Part shown: positions 54,940 through 64,000 of the stretch, piece after piece
Numbering within the stretch: the first letter of the stretch is position 1
Layout: every line of letters starts with the position of its first letter
Assembly (NCBI RefSeq): GCF_003473485.1
Contig: NC_053048.1
Location: 23,243,255-23,307,254 of the forward strand
DNA from: Medicago truncatula
Taxonomy: Eukaryota > Streptophyta > Magnoliopsida > Fabales > Fabaceae
Direction of reading: 5' to 3'
Length of the DNA: 64,000 nt
Notes under the pieces: model-generated
The model's database searches: none
Told to the model about the DNA's origin: nothing
What the model saw: only the letters and a program-made list of their open reading frames with translations
Position numbers and translations under genes: made by a program

Positions 54940-56058
54940 CGTATTGGTTAAAAAGAAGTCATTATGTACTTGTTCATGGTTTTCAATGGATTTGTTTTCT
55001 TAGGTTGTTTTTGATGGTCTTTTTGAGTGAATTTTATGTGAAAAGAAAATTTGTATATATTGAATTGATGCTCTTTGCATTTGTTTAAAAAAAAAAAAAA
55101 TTGTATATAATAAGTTATGTTAATGTTTGTGGAGGGATGTAAATATAAATATTATTCTCTTACCTTAAATAATTATTAGCAAAAATAAACTATATTGTAT
55201 AAAAGAAGTAAAAATTGTGTCATTGGAGAAAGAATTTTGAAGCATCAGTTGATTTGTGTTGATAATGACTAAAGATACTGAATACTTTATCTTTGAGAAA
55301 AAGAAAAGAAAAAAGTGGATAATGCTACTTTTAATGACAACTTATCTTAAAAGTTAAAACAAGTTTTTTTTTTTTTTTTTTTAAATAAATATCATTTGGA
55401 TGGAATTCCAAGGCATGCTTTACAAGTATGTATAAAGTAGAGGTCACATGCTTGCACATCTACCATTGTAAAGAATCTACACTTTAAAAACTTATTAATC
55501 ACTACATGACAACTAAAAACCAAAAATATGTCCAATGGTAAAAAAACAGGGAAACTGTCTTCACTTTATTAGTTGGCTTTATGACAACCATGTGACAAAA
55601 GGACACCAAAATGTTTCCAATGACATCAAAAGTCATAAAAAGTTATAAGTGAATTTTTTAAATTATATTTCTTAATAAATACTCCTTTCGTCGCAAAATG
55701 TAAGAGAAAAAACCTCACTTTCTTTGTCCCAAGTTATAAGAAAAATAAATAAACTTTTATCCTATTTAATCTTGTCTTTTTAAAAAACCATCTTTTTAAT
55801 TATCTTTTTTTACTTATTTTCATTAAATTAAATGCAAATTACTTTCAATTTTCTCTATTTCCCATTTTCACATAACCAATAGTTAATGAAAATTGTTTTT
55901 ACATCTTCCCATGAAACTTATTCCAAAGAAAAAACAAAATGTTATATTTCAAATTTTTATGTTTTAATTTTCTTAATAAGTGTGATTTTAGTTTTTTTTG
56001 CTAATAATTTGGGAGGGGGGGTGCATTGATAAGATAAAGAAGTACATAATATATTTTA
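54940..56058. repeat. local duplication, copy 1 (partner 58600-59460)
   Basis: Collinear with 58600-59460 over about 800 bp (TTGGTTAAAAA; GCTACTTTTAATGACA; AAAGAATCTACACTT; GATAAGATAAAGAAG). Non-coding. It contains an insertion at about 55682-56020 absent from copy 2. Confidence 0.65.
55682..56020. mobile_element. Stowaway-like insertion, degraded
   Basis: It begins CTCCTTTCGTCGCAAAATG after TA, and ends near GGGAGGGGGGGTG. Copy 2 of the local duplication lacks this block. Terminal similarity is poor, so the type is tentative. Confidence 0.45.
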
Positions 56059-56515
56059 GGCTTAATTACACTTTTGGTCCTACCATTTTGACCAACTCAC
56101 GAAAATGGTCATATCTTTTTTAAATCGAACAAAATCCTCCTTAAACTATATGTTTTTTGCAGTTTTAGTCATATCTCCCTATTTCCTACTCCAGAAACGC
56201 ACAAAAATGACAGTTTTAGTCCAACCACCTATGCTCAACCATGAAATAAACAAAGAATAAAACATGTGGGTACAAGGAATCTACTTTATTCAGCACACTA
56301 ACCTAATTTCCGAGACATGTTACATACCTGAAACATGTCTTAGAAATTAGGGTTTTTCTTGGTTTGTGTGCTGAACAAAGTAGATTCCTGGTACCTACAT
56401 GATTTATTCCTTGTTTATTTCATGGTTGAGCATAGGTGGTTGAACTAAAACTGTCATTTCTCTGCGTTTCTAGAGTTGAAAATAGGGAGATAGGACTAAA
56501 ACTGCAAAAAAAAAA
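56059..56515. mobile_element. fold-back element, one outer end lost
   Basis: The left end GGCTTAATTACACTTTTGGT is typical of MULE-type MITEs. Inside, two arms of about 160 bp are inverted around 56330 (AGTTTTAGTCCAACCACC and GGTGGTTGAACTAAAACT; AGTAGATTCC and its inversion). The matching right outer end is missing; unrelated DNA follows after about 56515. Confidence 0.6.
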
Positions 56516-56801
56516 TATTTATTTTTGGGGTAGCTATGGCTACCTCTCCCTTATACCAGCAACCGCCCCTGACTGCCATAGCATTTTCCTTTGGCCATGT
56601 GAGACAGCGACTACTCAGATGCAAACTACAACACCACGTTCATTTTCTCAGGCCCTTAGTGGCAACCGTAATATTGATGACAACAAAATTTTATTGGATG
56701 CATCCCTAGATCTGAATTCAACAAGACTTGATTTGTCTAATGATGCTCGAAAGGGCTAGGTGTGTATAGATGCTTCGTGTTGACGTTAGTAATGGTTCAT
56801 C
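56516..56801 (+). other. no clear gene; possible LINE-ORF start scrap
   Basis: The plus frame 56580-56757 reads TTTPRSFSQALSGNRN, reminiscent of the first residues of DUF4283 LINE proteins (RSFA.ALS). Too short to prove. Confidence 0.25.
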
Positions 56802-57927
56802 TGTTGGAACAAAATGTGTTTAACATTAACCCTTAAGAGTTTTGATGATAACAAAGTATTTAAAATTGTCAATTGGATATGCTAATATTCGTTCAAGTGT
56901 ACAGTACTATAGACAAAATTTGATATCTTAAAAAGGTCTTGGAAGAACAATAAAGAGCAAAGGAATCAACAAAAAGGGAAGCTTAAAGCGTCTCAAGAAA
57001 ACTGCTCCTGAAGATAAAGCGCTCCTAGAGACAAATTGCTCCTGAAGTAATGACGTCATCAGAAGCTAAATATCACCAAAAGCTGCAGTTCATCAAAGGA
57101 TGCAATTTAAAGCTTCAAAAAGCTGTTTAATGGGATTCAACTTCGTCTAAGGATTGCATAAGACTAGAAAAGTGAAGCAACGGCTACTTTGAAAGGATTT
57201 GAACGCATTGGATGCTTGTTCCTCAAAAGAGCGTTGACAAAGTACGTTTGTACGAAGTGTACAACCACTACCTCCACTACTCTGTTTTTTCTCTGCTACA
57301 AGACAAGAAAAACAGCTCTGCCTGCAACAATGTTCCTTTACAATGGGAATGCATTTGAAATTGATCCTTCATAGGACAATAACCATATCAGGCAAAGGAC
57401 CATTAGTGATTGATCAAAAGCTTCAAACGACTCTATTTTGAATGTGCTGGCAATTCAACGTCTCTTTCACACCTCTATATAAAGGAGTGAAGACTCAGAG
57501 TTTTAAGAGAACAATACCAAGAATTAACTGTGCCAAATCTCTGTTGAAATTGTTCTGCATTCAGAGTTTCACTTAGAATTTCTTATCAAAGCTCATATCT
57601 TAGAAATTCTAGAGTCTTTAGATTCTGTATCTGATATGTATTGTGAACACCACTGATTGTATATCAAGTGTTCAACTTCAAACAATTTTCTTTGTAATTC
57701 TGTTTGAATTCAGAAGTCTCTTGCAGTTGTGCTTGAGCAATAGAAGTCTCTTGATTGTGTTCAGGAGCATAGGAAGTTTCTTGTTGTTGTGCTTGAGCAA
57801 TTTGAAGTCTCTTACTAAGTTTAGTAGTGGGGATTTGTAATCAGATATTACATAGTGAACTCTCCTTGGAAGTGCAAGGGGGACATGACTGACTTCCGAT
57901 TTATGGAAGGAACCTGTATAAATTGAT

Positions 57928-57972
<45 letters not shown>

Positions 57973-58096
57973 CATCCGCTGCAACTAGTTCTGAACATCA
58001 CTTCAGAAGTAGAAACTGCTCCTGATCAGTGTTATCAGCTTAGGAGAAAAAGAAGAAAAAGCAACCCCCCCCCCTCTTGTGTTTTGCTCACCTTCA
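56802..58096 (+). mobile_element. Ty1-copia 5' LTR
   Basis: Begins TGTTGGAACAAAATGTG and ends ...CACCTTCA just before a primer-binding site. Contains TATATAAAGG at about 57476-57485 as a probable promoter. Same family as the solo LTR at 41115, but its middle (57000-57065) has GCTCCTGAAG/GCTCCTAGAG words in place of CTTCAGAGTC repeats. (CT)n at 57929-57968. Confidence 0.8.
57929..57968. repeat. (CT)n microsatellite in the copia LTR
   Basis: About 20 CT units near the 3' part of the LTR. Confidence 0.9.
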
Positions 58097-58098
58097 TT

Positions 58099-58110
58099 TG
58101 GTATCAGAGC
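58099..58110 (+). promoter_or_regulatory. primer-binding site (initiator tRNA-Met)
   Basis: TGGTATCAGAGC, complementary to the 3' end of plant initiator tRNA-Met, two bases after the LTR end; diagnostic of copia elements. Confidence 0.88.
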
Positions 58111-58151
58111 CTTGGTCTGTTGTCAAACACTTAACAGTGTAACAGAAAAAG

Positions 58152-58271
58152 ATGTCCGGTGCCGGTGCAGAACCTGAATCCATTACGAGAAATGCTATTC
58201 CATATGATTATGGTAGCAACAAGAAATCTGACTATGGAAAAGTTCCAAAGTTCAATGGAGATCCTGAGTAG
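58152..58271 (+). pseudogene. copia gag, first 39 codons
   Basis: The ATG at 58152 opens MSGAGAEPESITRNAIPYDY and later VPKFNGDPE, the start of a copia gag (normally followed by a WK.. motif), then TAG at about 58269, after which the sequence becomes unrelated. The rest of gag-pol is absent from the window. Confidence 0.7.
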
Positions 58272-58430
58272 TGGTTGTTTTAGGGTTTTTTTATAATCTT
58301 TTTTGTACTGACTTGTCTGTATCACTAGTTTGGGGTCGAGTATGTGGTTTATTGGATCAGGTCCTTCGCTCCCCAATCTTGTACTTCCCTTTCATTTTAA
58401 TTTAACTTTTGTTTTGCTTAAAAAAATAAT
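58272..58430 (+). mobile_element. LINE 3' tail inserted in the gag
   Basis: Sequence with TTTGGGGTCGAG, TTGTACTTCCC and an A7 tail at about 58422 resembles plant LINE 3' UTRs; it replaces the gag continuation. Severely 5'-truncated. Target duplication not seen. Confidence 0.4.
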
Positions 58431-60575
58431 ATATTTTCTTATACTATTATATATAGTGCATGTAGAGTTAGTAACATCAAACTAGCACCATTTAACGAGT
58501 AAAACAAAATTAACTTATATTTATGCAAATATTTGAATATTTTTTAAATAAATTGATTTTTCACATGCACAATAGCAAATAGCTGGTCACCTAACGATTG
58601 GTTAAAAATAAATCATTACGTATTTGTTAATGGTTTTGGAGGTATGATAAAGATCAGTTGGAGGTCATGGGTTCTAACTTGAATGAAAGAGAAAAAATTA
58701 ATCTAACAATTAATTACTAACAATTTATCATTCAAAAAAATTGTTAATGGTTTGGAAGACTTTGTTTTTTAGTTTGCTTTTGATGGTTTTTTAAGTGAAT
58801 ATTATGTGTAATGTAAAACTTGTGCAATTCAAGCTTTGTTTTCATGGAAGGATGTAAATGCAAATACTTTTATAACTGTTATTTGAGTTTGAAAGTATTT
58901 CATGTCTTAGACCAATGCACTATTCACTCACCCTAAATTTCTATTACAAAAAATAAATGATATTGTATAAAAAAAATGGAATCGTGCCATTGAGAAAATA
59001 AATTTGGAGCATTTGTTGTTTTGCGTTAAATATGATTAGAGATGCCAAATATAAAAAAGTGGATGATGCTACTTTTAATGACACATTATCTTAAAAACTC
59101 AATAATTATTATTTTTTACTAAACATTTGAATGGAATACGAATGCATGTTTTAGAAATATGTATAAAAAGTAGCTTTTGAGGTCACACACTTGCATATAT
59201 ACTATTGCAAAGAATCTACACTTCAAGAGCTTACTTACATGACAAATGAAAACCAAAAATATCTCCAATTGGATGAAAATAATGAAAATTGTCTTCCCTT
59301 TATTAGGTAGCTTTATGACCACTATATGACAAAATGAAACCAAAAAGTTTCCAATAACATCAAAATTTATAAAAGTCAAAAGTGAACTTTGAAAATTATA
59401 TTTCTAAATTAATGTGTTAATAAGATAAAGAAGAGACATAATATATTTTGTGAAAGTAATATCACGAGTCTTCAAGTAAATTGAGTCAAATTGTGTTTAT
59501 GTATTATTATATAAAGTAATAGTTAAATAGGAATCAAAATATAATTCATCACGTGGTCAATGTAGTAACAATATATTACAGAGTTTTCAATAGTTAATTT
59601 TGATAAAATGTCATTGATTTGTGTGGTATATTTATTAAAAGATTTATATATATACTAATATTCTCTTGGATTAAAAATTGGTTTGGTAATTTCATTTTAA
59701 ATGACATGACGTGAAGTGAAGTGAAAAGATAATGAAAGAATGACATGACAATATAAAGTTTTATTTTGAGAAAAATGAATAAAATCTTATCGAAACTAAA
59801 CTAAATGATGTGATGTAAAAAAAATGACATAAAAAATGACAATACAAATTTTTAATTGATATATAATCATTGATTTGCATTATTTTAAGGAATATGGTGC
59901 AAAGAAAATGAGAGAATGATATCAGAATTAATAACAATTAATCACACAAGGCATGTTCAATACACACAACTTATAAACTTGAGCATGAATATAAACATCG
60001 AGAACACACAAAATCTTGATACAATTTAGAATCTGCAACATGTTGATTTATTAAGCATATTATGAATATTTGGATTCCTTGCGTAGTCTTCCATGACAGT
60101 GATCTAGAACATAAAAGAGATAAGCGGATAATGAGCATCCGTTGGTTTGTGTTTCTTTCTCAATTTAGACTCTTTATACATTCGAAACTATTCATATGAG
60201 GAAAGAGGAAATGTGTGTTATGTCCAACAAATTGGAGACACAAGTCAATATATAGTGTGATTTTCAATTAAGGTTCTCATTATTCTAGCATGCAATATTT
60301 TGAGTTCATATCAATTAATTAAATATATAATTAATTATTCAATTAGAAATTTAATCATTGATAAGTGCCAAAATATAGTTAATTTCTCTAGCACTTTTCG
60401 ACTTGCTTTGCAAGTAATCAAGTATAAAAACCCACGATTATATTTAAAATAGTTGTTTTCATAAAATATGCCAAAAATATACTACGTTCTATTTTTGTAG
60501 GTTTTTTTTATGTGATTACACTAGAACAGAAAAATGTGATGCAAGTACAATCATTGGAAGTCAAGCTAGAGCATA
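58431..60575. repeat. local duplication copy 2 (58600-59460), then AT-rich DNA
   Basis: 58600-59460 pairs with 54940-56058. 59460-60575 is very AT-rich with repeated ATGACAT words (59700-59850) and no coding signal. Nothing else recognised. Confidence 0.5.
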
Positions 60576-61801
60576 TGTAACAAACCGATTTTCGCTAGAT
60601 TTATTTTTAATTGTTTTATTATGTGTTTATTTGTGCTTGTACGTGATTAATTATCATTGAGTGCATTTTCATGGGTTTTCATGCTAGAGGGGTAAATTAG
60701 TAATTTTGGTGAGAATTAATTTTAGTGTTTAGTGAGAACCATTATTTTTACTAAGTTACTAGTGTGGTTATTAGTATTTTACCGTTAAGTGACTGTTGTT
60801 AGTATTTTACCGTTAAGAGTGTAGAAACATTTTAGAATTGTGTTTGAGTGGGTTAAGTCCACTAAGGAATTAGGATTAAGCCCATTAGAGGAATAGCCTA
60901 TATAAGTATTGTCTTAAGAGAAAATATCGTTCATTTTTCATTACATAAGATATTTTGAGAGAGGTAGAGAGAGAAAGTGCAAGAGAACAGGAAAAAGGGT
61001 TAGAGGAGAAGAAGCTTGAAGATTGAAGAAGTGGTAGAGATCCTAGGAGCTAAAGTGAAGTTTGGGCTAGGAATTTGTCCTAATTAAGGTAAAGGGGTTA
61101 GAATTCAATCACAATCATTTAGTGTAACTTTTCAATTATTGTATGATTAAGTGCTTAATTGAGTAAGTGATTAATTGTTCATAGTTGTTAAAATTCGTGC
61201 TCTAATTATGATGATATGTTTGAATGCATGAAATTGATGATAATTGAATTGTTGTTGGTGAAATTGCATGTTCAAAGTATGTGAAAGTGTTATATGTTGA
61301 ATTATGCTCTAAACGTTGAATTGTGCTATGTTGTTGTTGAATTATGATGAGATTCATGTTCAATTGATGTTGTTGTTGCTAAGTCATATTGTTGTTGATG
61401 ATTCATGGCTTGGGTGTTCATAAATCATGATTTGATGAAGAGAATTGAGTTGTTGTTGTTGGTTTTGTAAAATGGGTTGAATTGGTGAATTATGTTCAAA
61501 TGTCATTTATTTTCATGTTTGTTATGTTCTTGTGAACCTTGTTAGTTGTATTGACCTGTAAACAAACTCTGGAAACACATTTGGACATTGGGAGATCAAA
61601 ATTAGGGATTTTTGGGTGAAAAGGGGTTGAGACCCGTAATATTTTTCTGCAGAACTATGATTGTTAGCTTAAGCGAACGCGTAAGCGAACTAGCATAGCA
61701 AGTTCTGGAACCTGATCCCTTAAGCGAACCGATAAGCGACCAGTAAGCGTACATTACTGATAGCTACTGGAACTTGTTCTCTTAAGCGAACCAGGTGGTC
61801 T
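60576..61801 (+). mobile_element. 2.88-kb-family LTR, 5' part, plus orientation
   Basis: Starts TGTAACAAACCGATTTTCGC and follows 699 onward in order. TATATAAG at 60899-60906 and the AGAGAGAAAGTG leader give the sense orientation. It stops at 61801 in the AAGCGAAC repeat region, where the opposite-strand copy begins. Confidence 0.82.
61668..61800 (+). repeat. AAGCGAAC minisatellite-like region (plus copy)
   Basis: Irregularly spaced TAAGCGAAC/TAAGCGACC units interspersed with GTTCTGGAACCTG words. Mirrors 63505-63775. Confidence 0.7.
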
Positions 61802-64000
61802 TGTAACGCCCTATTTCTATTAAAGCGGTAAAACATGCGAATAATACATATATTCAAGAAATAGACGCTACGTCATCTTACAAAATCCAAAACAACATGC
61901 ATGTATAAAAAAACTCAACAGTCGCAGCGGATATATAAACCATATACTTCAAAACATACATGCCATGATATAAAAAATACATCAACATAAATGTTCTCCA
62001 AGTCCCGATAAATGGGTAAACCTCCAACATGAGTAAATCCAAACAAATAATCTAGACCGACATAAACAAACGCCTAGATCAGAGCCTATCCTAGACCCTA
62101 CTAAAGCGATACCGGAGATAACTCCCGATATCCGACCAAACATCAATTAACTCACCGGAGCAACTAATCCTGCACAACGTCTACCCATCCATACAGACAG
62201 GTAGGCGGTCAAAACCACTGGGGGTAAGTATTACATCAATCATAATCCACATAAACAGTTAATTATCAATAATTCAATTCCAAGTACTTAGCATAAACAG
62301 TCAATTCAGTATGTACATTTACATAACATTTCAAAATAATACAATCAAGTATTCCCCAAGCACATTTATCAACAATTCACATCATTCACAATCTCATCAC
62401 AACTTCAACAAATATTCATTCACAAACTTCAACAATTATCATTCACATTCAACAAATCAACTCATGTTAATTATGCAATGCGCCTAACTCCGACACCTAA
62501 ATGCATGTGGTACCAAGCACAACAACGTCTAGGCCGTTACCCCATGATGTCAACCGCACATCATATGTAAGAGTACATCTTCTCTTATGCACAACTGTGT
62601 AAAAGTACACCTCCTTTTACATTTCTCATATGACAATGATGCATGGACGTAGCAAACACCAAATAATGCAACTCCACAACTTACAACAACACAATGTAAA
62701 ATTACACCTCCAATTACATTTTACAACTTCAACAACAATTGCATTATCAAGCATTTACATCCACACAACCAATATGTCCTTATTCAATTAAGAGTCACCA
62801 CCAAAATATCACAATTCATCAACACACATTCATTAATCAACTACTTCATATAGTTTCACCAATCCAATTGTCTCATATGCCAAGTAAGAGAACATACAAC
62901 ATATGATGATAAATATCATATCAACATTTCACCATTCATTCATACATCTTCATTTAGTCATATGAAGCTAGTCACAATAGATCATATACCATTGGCTTAA
63001 AGAACTATTCCGATAAAGTCCATATCAAGTGGCAAACGGCCAACATTGATAATTCCCAAACAAGGTAACAATATAAAGTTTAAAAACTCTCAAAAGAATC
63101 TTAATCAAGAGCTTAAGCCACTTACAAACTATTAGACATTAGTTCAAAGAATAGCTTAACTTCGTATGATAGAACCTAAATTAACATTTTCCCACATTCC
63201 CACCCGAAATCTAAGTTTAACATGATTAAGATGTTTGACCAACTTTACAAGTCTTACCTAAGTCTATATGAGTTGTAGGCTCAACTTGTAATCTCATTTA
63301 ATTCATGAAAGTTCATTTCAACAAAATCCGGAATTCCCGAAAATATCCAAGTTATAACCAAAAATGGAAAATCTCAAATTTGAGTGAGCTAAACATGTTC
63401 CAGTAGGTTTAGGGGTTCAAACTGTAGTTAAACAAGTTGAAAGAATCATTTTACAAAGCTCGAATTGGCCCCCCTAAGACCCGGAACGAAAAATCAAAGT
63501 TGTTGGAACTGGACGTGTTCCCTTAAGCGACCACCTTGTTCGCTTAAGCGAACAAGTTCCAGTAACTACCTGTAATGTACGCTTACTGGTCAATTACCGG
63601 TTCACTTAAGCGACCACCTGGTTCGCTTAAGCGAACAAGTTCCAGTAGCTACCACTAATGTACGCTTACGGGTCGCTTACCGGTTCGCTTAAGCGACCGG
63701 GTTCCAGAACTTGCTATGCATGTTCGCTTACGCGTTCGCTTAGCGTTCTCTTAGCGTTCGCATAAGCAAACAGTCATAGTTCTGCAGAAAATATTACGGG
63801 TTTTAACCCATTTTCACCTAAAATCCCCAATTTTGATTTCCCAAGGCCCAAACGTGTTTCCAGAGTTTGTTTACAGGTCAATATAACTAAATTGATTCAC
63901 AAGAACACAACAAACATGAAAACCATTGACATTTGGACCAATTCACTAACTTTACAAAACCATCAACAACAATATTACTTAGCAACAACAACATCAATTA
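61802..64000 (-). mobile_element. 2.88-kb-family LTR, minus orientation, runs off the window
   Basis: Begins TGTAACGCCCTATTTC, the inverse of the LTR end at 3578, and runs inverted through the CAGTGGTTTT.GACCG block (62205-62225) to the region matching 61370-61600 of the plus copy. The other end lies past 64000, so its target duplication (expected GGTCT) cannot be tested. No internal retrotransposon sequence seen. Confidence 0.82.
63505..63775 (-). repeat. AAGCGAAC minisatellite-like region (minus copy)
   Basis: Repeats of TCGCTTAAGCGAACAAG and GTACGCTTAC, longer than in the plus copy; two sub-blocks of about 95 bp (63540 and 63632 onwards) are tandem near-copies. Confidence 0.75.

Noticed and set aside
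57189-57374. 61-codon frame in the copia LTR
   Set aside because: It lies within the LTR upstream of the primer-binding site and is not conserved in the solo LTR at 41115.
58131-58376. Minus-strand 81-codon frame
   Set aside because: Antisense to the copia gag start and LINE tail; chance frame.
61668-63775. CRISPR array or similar regular repeats
   Set aside because: The repeat units are short, irregularly spaced and embedded in a eukaryotic LTR.

Overview
The window is AT-rich nuclear DNA of a flowering plant, almost certainly a papilionoid legume and plausibly Medicago. This rests on short intron-containing genes with plant splice sites, secreted cysteine-rich defensin-like peptides, tRNA-derived SINEs, Stowaway/Tourist MITEs, MULEs, Helitrons and plant Ty1-copia and Ty3-gypsy remnants. 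The species is an inference; no database was consulted.

Four gene models look intact, all on the minus strand: two paralogous two-exon defensin-like secreted peptides (6022-6614 and 30675-31239), a four-exon phosphoglycerate-mutase/histidine-phosphatase family protein (42959-44655), and a three-exon SNF2-type remodeller of the CLASSY (CLSY) family, about 1303 residues (49310-53908). CLSY proteins act with Pol IV in RNA-directed DNA methylation. The rest is mostly transposons and decayed gene copies.

Layout. 1-698: LINE-type DUF4283 ORF broken by a stop. 699-3578: a 2.88-kb solo LTR inserted exactly at that ORF's start codon. 4157-4300: PPR scrap. 5.3-9 kb: SINEs, a Helitron end, the first defensin-like gene and several MITEs. 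9.2-10.06 kb: large fold-back followed by a plant-mobile-domain pseudogene (to 12.3 kb). 13.7-15.6 kb: SHV3-type GDPD-like pseudogene, with further scraps at 28.75 and 37.9 kb. 17.15-21.13 kb: decayed Helitron helicase plus a B3-like pseudogene. 21.6-27.6 kb: nested MULE (FAR1-type transposase, internal tandem duplication, two smaller MULEs inside it). 28-30.6 kb: unclassified repeats. 32.8-35.1 kb: Ty3-gypsy gag/protease debris, a Tourist MITE and a Helitron end. 36.7-40.4 kb: duplicated segments related to 15.4-17.05 kb. 41.1-42.25 kb: copia solo LTR. 47 kb: LINE 3' end. 54-60.5 kb: MITEs, a copia LTR with primer-binding site and gag start, LINE tail and a local duplication. 60.6-64 kb: two opposed copies of the 2.88-kb LTR family.

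I see no operon-like logic and no convincing new molecular system. The strongest unusual observations are structural: a poly(A)-like micro-insertion with a 14-bp duplication that moves the TATA box of one defensin-like gene; a SINE whose target duplication copies a splice donor; a Tourist MITE whose removal leaves a gag frame open; in-window empty sites that order insertions in time; LTRs with a replaced or repeat-rich core; and clustered GTTAAC palindromes near both ends of the nested MULE.
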